Shown here: one piece after another, positions 1-5,381 of the stretch
Layout: each line of letters opens with the position of its first letter
Numbering within the stretch: position 1 is the first letter of the stretch
NCBI GenBank assembly: GCA_903970295.1
Contig: CAJCHQ010001011.1
Coordinates: forward strand, 1-9,707
Direction: 5' to 3'
DNA length: 9,707 bases
From: Bryobacterales bacterium
Lineage (GTDB): Bacteria > Cyanobacteriota > Vampirovibrionia > Obscuribacterales > Obscuribacteraceae
Translations under genes and position numbers: made by a program
Notes under the pieces: model-generated
What the model was told of the DNA's origin: nothing
The model's input: only the letters and a program-made list of their open reading frames with translations
Databases searched by the model: none

Positions 1-2
1 TG

Positions 3-515
3 GGCGTGGTTGCTTTTAAGTCGAAAATTCTGGCTCGTATATTGACTCCGATGCTCGATTCGATGCGCTCGATCCCGGCGATTGCGATCATTCCATTTTT
101 TCTTCTCTGGTTTGGTTTCTCCGAAAGCGGACGAATTCTGCTTGTAGTCACGGGTATCGCTTTCAATATTGCCGTTGCTACTTATCAAATCTTGAGTGAA
201 ATACCGGAAAAACATCAAATTCTTTTCAAGAGTTTCAATATCGCTCCTAGTGAACTAACCAGACACTATGTCATGCCAAGAGTTCTGGAAGCCCTTTTAC
301 CTACGGTCCGGTTTTCGCTGGCAACGGCTATGGGAGTGGTGATCGCTTCTGAACTGCTTGGCTCGCAAATCGGTCTGGGTTATTTGATGCAAACGGCCAG
401 AAACACATTTTCCATGCACGTCATTTTCTTATGTACGATTTTGCTAGGCTTGTTGAACGCGATTGTAGACGCCATTGTTACTCGCTCGTGGACACGAGCA
501 GTTTATTGGAGATAA
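3..515 (+). CDS. ABC transporter permease, nitrate/sulfonate/taurine (SsuC/TauC) type, 5' end cut by window
   Basis: This is the inner-membrane channel subunit of a binding-protein-dependent ABC importer. The reading frame is open to the first base, and 169 residues remain of the 250-270 usual for the family, so the N-terminal helices lie outside the window; the GTG at 6 is probably an internal valine. Visible hallmarks are the segment S-I-P-A-I-A-I-I-P with L-W-F-G-F (residues 22-38, counted from that GTG), typical of SsuC/TauC/NrtB proteins, then hydrophobic segments near 43-62, 103-120 and 136-157. The cytoplasmic coupling loop that docks on the ATPase (EAA loop) lies at about 67-100. It is divergent: the usual Gly is Asn78 and the Ala-Ala pair is not visible, although the later Leu-Pro (98-99) is kept. 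The binding-protein gene starts three bases after the stop. Family assignment is firm; the substrate cannot be told. Confidence 0.88.
   Translation, partial: GVVAFKSKILARILTPMLDSMRSIPAIAIIPFFLLWFGFSESGRILLVVTGIAFNIAVATYQILSEIPEKHQILFKSFNIAPSELTRHYVMPRVLEALLPTVRFSLATAMGVVIASELLGSQIGLGYLMQTARNTFSMHVIFLCTILLGLLNAIVDAIVTRSWTRAVYWR
508..511 (+). promoter_or_regulatory. Shine-Dalgarno GGAG inside the permease 3' end
   Basis: GGAG lies in the last codons of the permease gene, seven bases before a TTG at 519. The ATG at 564 has no comparable purine-rich site. This supports translation of the binding-protein gene from TTG 519, coupled to termination on the permease gene. Confidence 0.5.
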
Positions 516-518
516 GTC

Positions 519-1616
519 TTGCATTCAGGCAATCGAAAAACTGCCGCCAGCATCTTTGACTCTATGAAAGGTTATTTGCTGATTGTTCTCTCTGCCACTG
601 TTTGTGGTGGCTGTGGCAGCGCCTCCAGCGATCTGTCTGGCGCCTTGCCGAGTGAGAATTTGCCCCCATTGCGCGTAGCGATTGCGCCTTATCAAGACGT
701 GGGCATGCTGGTAGCGGAAAAAGAACTTGGATTGGAGAAAAAGTACGGTACCCAAGTAGAACTTGTGACACTGGCCTGGGAGGACATTCCCAATGCTATT
801 GCCAGTGCTGGACAGACAGTAGATGTCGGATTTGTCGGCTTGACCGACTGGATGAGCAAAATTGAAAAGATGAACGGCAACGAAAGCGACCCGATCATTT
901 ATCTTTATCCGGCACTGCTATTCCGAGGTGGTGGTTTTATCAGTTTCAACGAAAAAGTGCCCGAGATTACAACCAAGAATATCGATAATCAACAACTGGT
1001 ATCAAAGTTCCTCAGTTTCAAAATCGGAGCGCAAAGAACCTCATGTTTTCAGATGGTGATCTACATGCTGGCTCGCAAAATTGGACTCAAGCCTTGGCAG
1101 TTGAAACTGACCGATACCACATTGAATGACGGTCTTTTGGCGGCTATCAATGGAAGTCTTGATATGGCCGCCGCCGGATTGCCTCAAAGAACCGAAGCGA
1201 TCAAACGTCATGGACGTGTCGTGCTCAGTATCGACACTCTTGGTGTGGGAGAAATAAACGGGTTCGCTTGTAAGCGCAGCACTTATGTGAAGCGCAAGAA
1301 AGACGTTGAAAACCTGGTCAGAATGTGGTTTGACTGTACGAATTACATCACCACAGATCCTGACCATAACAGCGCTTCAGTGATCGCCTACTTGAAGAAA
1401 AATGCCTCAACCCAATACAGCGTTCAAGAATACAAACGCACAATCGGTGAGGAATATTTCCCTAAAACACTGGCCGAAGCGCAGAAAACATTAGTTGCGC
1501 CTGATGGGAAATACTCATTGGCGCAACAGGCAAAACAAATTAGCGAGTATCTTGTTGCCAGCGGCGCGGCCAAAATGACTGTGCCCGCGCCGCAACCAGT
1601 GAACATTGAACCTTGA
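519..1616 (+). CDS. ABC transporter substrate-binding protein (NMT1/SsuA-like), probable lipoprotein
   Basis: This is the extracytoplasmic receptor expected to deliver a small ligand to the adjacent permease. From TTG 519 it is 365 residues; an ATG at 564 would give 350. A hydrophobic stretch (about residues 19-28) is followed by V-C-G-G-C, so Cys32 (or Cys29) may be lipidated, but the lipobox is imperfect. The mature part opens with P-L-R-V-A-I-A-P-Y-Q-D and L-G-L-E-K-K-Y, followed by T-V-D-V-G-F, the layout of NMT1/THI5-like and nitrate/sulfonate-binding proteins (first beta strand, then a helix naming a 'longer-than-family' ligand loop). The length fits the family. I chose TTG 519 because it has GGAG seven bases upstream; ATG 564 gives the more conventional signal peptide. 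By eye roughly half its residues match the gene at 1634-2740. Ligand unknown; sulfonates, nitrate, bicarbonate and pyrimidine precursors are all bound by this superfamily. Confidence 0.82.
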   Translation: MHSGNRKTAASIFDSMKGYLLIVLSATVCGGCGSASSDLSGALPSENLPPLRVAIAPYQDVGMLVAEKELGLEKKYGTQVELVTLAWEDIPNAIASAGQTVDVGFVGLTDWMSKIEKMNGNESDPIIYLYPALLFRGGGFISFNEKVPEITTKNIDNQQLVSKFLSFKIGAQRTSCFQMVIYMLARKIGLKPWQLKLTDTTLNDGLLAAINGSLDMAAAGLPQRTEAIKRHGRVVLSIDTLGVGEINGFACKRSTYVKRKKDVENLVRMWFDCTNYITTDPDHNSASVIAYLKKNASTQYSVQEYKRTIGEEYFPKTLAEAQKTLVAPDGKYSLAQQAKQISEYLVASGAAKMTVPAPQPVNIEP

Positions 1617-1633
1617 ACGATAGTGCCAATTCG

Positions 1634-2740
1634 TTATTTGGCCCAGATGTATTTGATTTGAGGGGCTGGCGGTGCGACTTTTACCTGCCCGGTTGCGACG
1701 AGATATTGCCCGATTTCATCGCTGATCCGGTTGATTGAATATTTTCCAGTTGGCGAAACGATTTGGTTTTGAGATTCTCCATAGGTGCGGGGGAAATACT
1801 CTTGCGACAGAGCCTTTCTGAATTCAGCCAGTGTGTATTGCGTCGATGCATTGGCTTTGAGATAGGCTAACGTTGCCGCGCTGTGATGATCGATGTCGCT
1901 AGTGACATAAGTCGAGCAATCGAACCAGATAGCAATTAGCGATTCGAGATCCGTCGCTCTTTTCTTGAGCACGCTTCGCTTGCACACAAATCCAGTGATA
2001 TCGACGATACCGGCTGTGTCCATGGCCAAGACGACATGACCTTTTCTTTTGAAGGCTTCGGTGCGCTGCGTCAGACCAGCAAATGATGCATCCAGGCTGC
2101 CTTGCTCACAAGCTAACAGACAGTCGTTGATTGTGTTATCCACTGTATGCAGCTGCGAGGGTTTCAAACCCACTCTTCTGGCCAGCGAATAGAGCACCAT
2201 CTCTGACAGATTGTGTTTTTGAATTCCGATTCTGAAGCTGAGAAATTTTTTTACTATGACTGGATCGTTGATATTTTCGGGAGTGAGAATCGGTACAGCC
2301 GGATTGAAGCTGATGAATGCGCCGCCGCGGAAAACATAAGCTGGATAAACGAAGACTACCGGGTCGTCATTCTCGTCATTGATGTGGTGCCATTTGCTCA
2401 AATATTCGATCAAGCTGCCGAAGCCGACATCTACGGTATGCCCATTGCTGGCAATTGCCGGCAAAATATCATCCCAGGCCATGGTCACGAAATCGAGCTT
2501 GACTGAGTATTTCTTTTCGAGTCCGAGGCTTTTCGAATTGACGATTTGGGCAATATCTTGATATGGCGAGATGGCCACCGTGAGCGGTTCTAGAGCGCCA
2601 CTACCCACGGTGCTGTTACTATGGGCGGTGCCTTGTGTAATGTCGAACCCGACGCTACTGCACGAAGCGAGAAGCAGGCAGGCAAAGCATAGTTGCAGAA
2701 CTAACACTAGATAGGAGTGTTTGAATCTAGGGCTTTTCAT
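1634..2740 (-). CDS. Paralogous ABC substrate-binding lipoprotein (NMT1/SsuA-like)
   Basis: This is a second periplasmic binding protein, 368 residues, convergent with the first. It has a clear type II signal peptide: basic start (K2, R5, K7), a hydrophobic core at 10-24, and the lipobox L-A-S-C with Cys27 as lipid anchor. The mature domain keeps the same blocks as its paralogue: P-L-T-V-A-I-S-P-Y-Q-D, L-G-L-E-K-K-Y, T-V-D-V-G-F, F-R-G-G-x-F-I-S-F-N, G-F-x-C-K-R-S, W-F-D-C and A-Y-L-K-x-N-A-S-T-Q-Y. Two cysteines (in G-F-x-C and W-F-D-C) occur in both copies and could form a disulfide. The ATG at 2740 is preferred because the signal peptide starts there, although no strong ribosome site precedes it. 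No permease or ATPase follows on its own strand, so I infer that it either shares the neighbouring permease or serves one elsewhere. No clear promoter was seen in the 102 bases between it and the upstream tRNA. Confidence 0.85.
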   Translation of the reverse strand: MKSPRFKHSYLVLVLQLCFACLLLASCSSVGFDITQGTAHSNSTVGSGALEPLTVAISPYQDIAQIVNSKSLGLEKKYSVKLDFVTMAWDDILPAIASNGHTVDVGFGSLIEYLSKWHHINDENDDPVVFVYPAYVFRGGAFISFNPAVPILTPENINDPVIVKKFLSFRIGIQKHNLSEMVLYSLARRVGLKPSQLHTVDNTINDCLLACEQGSLDASFAGLTQRTEAFKRKGHVVLAMDTAGIVDITGFVCKRSVLKKRATDLESLIAIWFDCSTYVTSDIDHHSAATLAYLKANASTQYTLAEFRKALSQEYFPRTYGESQNQIVSPTGKYSINRISDEIGQYLVATGQVKVAPPAPQIKYIWAK

Positions 2741-2827
2741 TGTCTAAATTTTTCTTCTGACATGCCTGACGGACCAAAAGGCGCATCCAGAAGAGGTCTC
2801 CACTTGGATTCGCCAGCACAGCTATTT

Positions 2828-2845
2828 GCAATTCAATTGAATTGC
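2828..2845. repeat. 18-bp perfect palindrome at the tRNA 3' end
   Basis: GCAATTCAATTGAATTGC reads identically on both strands. Its right three bases are the discriminator and the last two acceptor-stem bases of the tRNA-Leu gene. No run of T follows on the minus strand, so it is not a standard intrinsic terminator. It could be a processing signal, a protein-binding dyad or chance in an AT-rich spacer. Confidence 0.6.
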
Positions 2846-2926
2846 CCTTGGAGGGATTCGAACCCTCAATCCCTTACGGGCATCGCATTTTAAGTGCGAC
2901 TCGTATACCAGTTCCGACACAAGGGC
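2843..2926 (-). tRNA. tRNA-Leu (anticodon UAA)
   Basis: The minus strand folds into a complete class II cloverleaf of 84 nt. The 7-bp acceptor stem is GCCCTTG/CAAGGGC with discriminator A. A short D stem is TCG/CGA. The anticodon stem is TCGCA/TGCGA with loop CTTAAAA, so the anticodon is TAA. A long variable arm (TGCCC-GTAA-GGGA) is diagnostic for leucine and serine tRNAs. The T arm is GAGGG-TTCGAAT-CCCTC. It decodes UUA and, by wobble, UUG. The CCA end is not encoded and must be added by nucleotidyltransferase. There is no intron in the anticodon loop, where plastids and most oxygenic cyanobacteria carry a group I intron in this tRNA. Confidence 0.97.
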
Positions 2927-2936
2927 GCAGCTCTGT

Positions 2937-2945
2937 ATTCTAGCA
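2937..2945 (-). promoter_or_regulatory. Extended -10 promoter for tRNA-Leu
   Basis: On the minus strand the bases read TGCTAGAAT: the -10 hexamer TAGAAT preceded by TG-n. It ends about ten bases before the mature tRNA 5' end, so transcription would start a few bases upstream of the tRNA. No good -35 box is seen at the usual distance, as expected for an extended -10 promoter. It lies within the 60-base gap after the membrane-protein gene, so the tRNA need not depend on readthrough. Confidence 0.45.
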
Positions 2946-2986
2946 AACCTGGACATTGTCTAGCCTGAGTAAAGTCGCTGCGCTTT

Positions 2987-4120
2987 TCAATCCAGAGGCG
3001 GCATATCTTTCAATTGATCGAGCGTTTCAGGCGCTTCTAAGTCTGGCTCGCGGTCGAGCGTTAGAATACGCATGCACCAGCCCAAACAAATAAGCCACAG
3101 AATGCCAATAATGCGGGCGATATTGCGCTTAACATCAAGAGGATCGTGAAAGAAGTTGCCGCTCAAACCCGATGTTAAGAGCGTGATCGGGTCAGGGTTT
3201 TCGAGAGTCCCTGTCTTAATCCACGTTAATAGGTGGATACCCATCAAGCAAAGCGTCAAGAATGAGCAGAGAGCGAGTGATTTCGAGCCGAGTGTGACTA
3301 ACCTGAAAGACAGTCCTCTATCTTCGCCGCGAGACCAGACGATTGGTCTTCGCAAATAAAAGCCAATTGCGGCACACAGCAAAGATGACAGCATCACTTG
3401 CACTGAATTCTGCGTCCAGGTTTCGATCAGATAGAATGTCGCGAGAATAAACCATAATCCAGACAGCGTCATCTGAATCTTGTCGCGTGTGCTAGTGTGC
3501 ACCCAAATCCAGCGATAAATCCCTAACAACACCATGATTAGCCAGAAGCAGGCTGACAGCAAGACGGGGACTGCTGCTTTAGCTCGCTCGAATTCGTAGT
3601 TAGCAAGCAGCAGCGCTGACTCTTTATCTCTGCCGAATGATTCGTAGAAATCAGATCGCAATTGAGTGTAGGCTTCAGTCTTATGAAATTCATGCTTTGT
3701 CGCTCGAAGAAAATCCAGAGCCTGATCTTCAGCCAGGATGCGGGGCCCGGCCAAAAGATTGTAGGCGAAACTGCTAAAAATGCTCGGCGGAATTTCCAGC
3801 ACTTGAGTCGTCTGCGAGCCATACAAAAAGGTCGGATCCTTTTCGAATTTTTCCGTAGCCCAGGACCGCACTGCTCCCAACGCGTTGGCGTTTTTTTGCG
3901 AGAACTCGCTGATTACAAAAACCAGAGCCAAACCGTGCGATTTAGAAATCCTCATAGAGAGAGGAATTTGACTTGAATGGTCGGGGAGCGTTTGCAGGTC
4001 GTCTGGCGCTAAAGCCCGCTCAATCGAGAGCGGATGCGGCTTTACGAAGTAGGCCATGAGAAACGATATCGAGACGAGGATCAGCGAAATCGCCGCTGCT
4101 AACCTTAGTTTTTTCTGCAT
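2987..4120 (-). CDS. Six-helix membrane protein of unknown function
   Basis: I do not recognise this 377-residue protein. From the ATG at 4120 it starts M-Q-K-K-L-R-L and runs straight into a hydrophobic helix (about 7-26). A soluble region of some 150 residues (about 30-180) follows, with the segments A-L-V-F-V-I-S and W-A-T-E-K-F, and probably lies outside the cytoplasm. Five further hydrophobic helices lie near 183-206, 217-234, 240-257, 280-301 and 335-355. The C-terminal tail is short, acidic and proline-rich. An in-frame TTG at 4147 would add M-C-C-P-C-P-S-N-Q, but it overlaps a possible -10 hexamer (TATACT on the minus strand, 4147-4152), so the ATG is preferred; neither start has a good ribosome site. 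The architecture (one helix, extracytoplasmic domain, helix bundle) would fit a sensor or an envelope-associated protein, but no motif supports a specific role. The tRNA-Leu gene follows 60 bases downstream. Confidence 0.8.
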   Translation of the reverse strand: MQKKLRLAAAISLILVSISFLMAYFVKPHPLSIERALAPDDLQTLPDHSSQIPLSMRISKSHGLALVFVISEFSQKNANALGAVRSWATEKFEKDPTFLYGSQTTQVLEIPPSIFSSFAYNLLAGPRILAEDQALDFLRATKHEFHKTEAYTQLRSDFYESFGRDKESALLLANYEFERAKAAVPVLLSACFWLIMVLLGIYRWIWVHTSTRDKIQMTLSGLWFILATFYLIETWTQNSVQVMLSSLLCAAIGFYLRRPIVWSRGEDRGLSFRLVTLGSKSLALCSFLTLCLMGIHLLTWIKTGTLENPDPITLLTSGLSGNFFHDPLDVKRNIARIIGILWLICLGWCMRILTLDREPDLEAPETLDQLKDMPPLD

Positions 4121-4271
4121 CTGGTTGCTGGGACAGGGGCAGCACAAGTATAAGACTTCGCAACAGAATTACTCTTTCGCCAAACTGACGTGCTTAACGA
4201 GAGTGCGGTGGGAGAAGGAGCGTTGGAACCAATCGAGAGAATCCAAAGGTGTGAAATACGACCTAAATCCA

Positions 4272-4294
4272 GTTGGAAGGTGAACCTTTCCAAC
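4272..4294. repeat. Inverted repeat (hairpin or operator dyad)
   Basis: GTTGGAA (4272-4278) is the reverse complement of TTCCAAC (4288-4294). The inner bases GGT and ACC also pair, leaving a GA loop and one bulged T, so about ten pairs can form. There is no T run on either strand, which argues against a terminator. A binding site for a dimeric regulator of one of the divergent genes is possible. Confidence 0.4.
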
Positions 4295-4395
4295 ATTGCA
4301 ATATGCAAATGCTTAACCATAAAAACAGTAGACCAAACAAATTATCGTCTGTTGCAGTGTTTGTCTATTAGACAAGTGTAGTTGTTCACTATTCT

Positions 4396-4426
4396 ACCAG
4401 TACACCAGTACACCAGTACACGAGTC
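4396..4426 (+). repeat. 8-bp tandem repeat, unit ACCAGTAC
   Basis: Three exact copies of ACCAGTAC (4396-4403, 4404-4411, 4412-4419) are followed by a degenerate fourth (ACGAGTC). Written in the rotated frame, the unit AGTACACC matches at six of eight positions the unit AGTTCACT repeated upstream of the acetyltransferase gene. The array abuts a TATAAT box, so it fills the -35 region of the predicted promoter. Confidence 0.8.
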
Positions 4427-4432
4427 TATAAT
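4427..4432 (+). promoter_or_regulatory. Predicted -10 box of the J-domain-like gene
   Basis: A perfect TATAAT, 62 bases before the ATG at 4495, predicts a start near 4439 and places the 16-mer at 4446-4461 just inside the leader. No TTGACA-like -35 box is present at 16-18 bases; that position is occupied by the 8-bp tandem repeat. The promoter may need an activator. Confidence 0.4.
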
Positions 4433-4445
4433 TAAAACATACGCA

Positions 4446-4461
4446 TAGTCGACAATACGAC
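4446..4461 (+). repeat. Copy 1 of a 16-mer shared by two gene leaders
   Basis: TAGTCGACAATACGAC here is found exactly, on the opposite strand, at 7034-7049. In both places it reads in the direction of the downstream gene: 33 bases before the ATG at 4495 and 43 bases before the ATG at 6990. It contains the 6-bp palindrome GTCGAC. Confidence 0.8.
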
Positions 4462-4494
4462 AAAGAATAACAAAACACGTGGTGCGGACGGACA

Positions 4495-5133
4495 ATGATA
4501 TTCTTGCAGAATAATCCCGGAGATGTTGTTGTGATCAGTCTTTATGCTGTTTTAGGTCTGAGCGAAAAAGCAAGCGACGAAGAGATCGAGGCTGCGTCTA
4601 GCAGGCTGCTGGCAAACCTGCAGAGCGCGGGCGTACAGCACGACGAAATCTCACGCAAGCAGGCGTCAAGATGCGTGGCGGCCATCGAAAGCGCCCGGCG
4701 AATTTTGAAGAATAGCCAATCAAAAAACGATTATCTTAAACAGAAAGCAACTGAAAATGCGCAAGCAGTCGGCGAAACGCATCCCAGACTGGGACAGCTC
4801 TGCGTCGCTTCGGGAATCATCACAATCGAGCAGTTGATGGAAGCCGTCAAATCCCAGCTCTCATCTGGTTTGCAACTAGGGGAGGTATTGCAGCAAAAAC
4901 AGTTCATTTCCCAGGCAGAACTGGATGGTTTGCTGCTCGGACAGCAAATGATCGATATCCCCAGCGCTGTGACCGAAGCAGACGCGGCGCGACTGATCTC
5001 GCTTGGATTGATCACGGAAGATATGGGATTGATCGTGCAAATGGAGTCCAAGACACAGGGTACAAGCACGCGCGAACTTGTTCAGCGTCATGCCTGGGTT
5101 GATAAATTGGTACTGGATGCGGTGCTAAATTAA
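4495..5133 (+). CDS. Degenerate J-domain-like protein with MshEN/GspE-N-like repeats
   Basis: This 212-residue protein, predicted cytoplasmic, has two parts. Residues 16-82 resemble a DnaJ J-domain: L-Y-A-V-L-G-L, a helix with S-D-E-E-I-E-A, and a late helix with I-E-S-A-R-R-I-L and D-Y-L. However, the catalytic His-Pro-Asp that activates Hsp70 is missing (the loop reads V-Q-H-D-E), so classical co-chaperone activity is unlikely. Residues 98-157 carry two copies of the pattern L-G-x-x-x-x-x-x-x-x-I-x-x-x-x-L-x-x-x-x-x-x-Q (R-L-G-Q-L-C-V-A-S-G-I-I-T, then Q-L-G-E-V-L-Q-Q-K-Q-F-I-S). This is like the N-terminal domain of type II secretion and pilus ATPases, some of which (MshEN) bind cyclic di-GMP. 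Residues 165-211 look like a third, weaker copy (L-I-S-L-G-L-I-T-E-D). ATG 4495 has a weak GGA site; a GTG at 4531 has a better GGAG and would start M-I-S-L-Y, close to the usual J-domain start. Ligand binding is inference. Confidence 0.75.
   Translation: MIFLQNNPGDVVVISLYAVLGLSEKASDEEIEAASSRLLANLQSAGVQHDEISRKQASRCVAAIESARRILKNSQSKNDYLKQKATENAQAVGETHPRLGQLCVASGIITIEQLMEAVKSQLSSGLQLGEVLQQKQFISQAELDGLLLGQQMIDIPSAVTEADAARLISLGLITEDMGLIVQMESKTQGTSTRELVQRHAWVDKLVLDAVLN
4519..4522 (+). promoter_or_regulatory. Alternative ribosome site for a GTG start at 4531
   Basis: GGAG lies eight bases before an in-frame GTG at 4531. Starting there would shorten the J-domain-like protein by 12 residues and begin it three residues before the L-Y-A-V-L-G-L motif, as in most J-domain proteins. 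The ATG at 4495 has only GGA six bases upstream, so the true start remains open. Confidence 0.4.
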
Positions 5134-5346
5134 AATACTGCCGCCCTTTCGGAGTTGCGTGCTGAAGAAGAAGCGAACGGATTACCTTCCCCGACAGTGT
5201 GCAAGTCACCGATTCTTGATTAAGCAATATGAGAGATCGAAATTTGTTGGCGTAATACAATTATCGCTCTGGGTTCGTAGTTTCCCCACTGTTGTTCTTT
5301 CCGTGTCACACTCGAGTCACGCTTGATATCCATATTGTGATCAGCT

Positions 5347-5365
5347 GCGTCAAGCGAAATGACGC
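5347..5365 (+). promoter_or_regulatory. Leader hairpin just before a ribosome site
   Basis: GCGTCA (5347-5352) pairs with TGACGC (5360-5365) around a 7-base loop AGCGAAA. The stem ends six bases before the AGGAG of the 309-residue protein gene. It leaves the ribosome site free, so it may be a leader-stability or translational control element, or chance. Confidence 0.3.
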
Positions 5366-5371
5366 TCGGGC

Positions 5372-5376
5372 AGGAG
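5372..5376 (+). promoter_or_regulatory. Strong ribosome site AGGAG deciding the start at 5382
   Basis: AGGAG stands five bases before the ATG at 5382. An upstream in-frame TTG at 5292 has no such site and would add 30 residues of unlike composition, so the ATG is chosen. Confidence 0.7.
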
Positions 5377-5381
5377 AATAT

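Larger units (their letters stand above)
4121..4494. other. 374-base intergenic region between divergent genes, rich in short repeats
   Basis: This stretch separates the membrane-protein gene (minus) from the J-domain-like gene (plus). No convincing coding region was found; short open frames here have no ribosome sites and no recognisable protein. It holds a hairpin dyad at 4272-4294, a small inverted repeat TTGTCT/AGACAA at about 4362-4376, the 11-mer GTTCACTATTC at 4384-4394, an 8-bp tandem repeat at 4396-4426, a perfect -10 hexamer at 4427-4432 and a 16-mer at 4446-4461 repeated near 7034. Confidence 0.6.

Noticed and set aside
1617..1643. Terminator between the convergent binding-protein genes
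   Set aside because: Only 4-5-bp stems (for example GCCAA/TTGGC) without a T run can be drawn; too weak to annotate.
4121..4147. TTG start at 4147 for the membrane protein
   Set aside because: It adds a cysteine- and proline-rich stretch before the first helix and overlaps a possible -10 hexamer; ATG 4120 gives a normal membrane start.
4190..4381. Short open frames in the repeat-rich intergenic region
   Set aside because: They overlap one another, lack ribosome sites and cross hairpin and repeat elements; noncoding is the simpler reading.
4396..4426. Possible CRISPR repeats
   Set aside because: Units are 8 bp and directly adjacent with no spacers; this is a simple tandem repeat.
4731..5069. 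112-residue open frame on the minus strand
   Set aside because: It lies wholly inside the J-domain-like gene in antisense, is Ser/Cys-rich without known motifs, and has no ribosome site; a shadow.
5292..5381. N-terminal extension of the 309-residue protein from TTG 5292
   Set aside because: No ribosome site precedes 5292, while the ATG at 5382 has AGGAG at ideal spacing.
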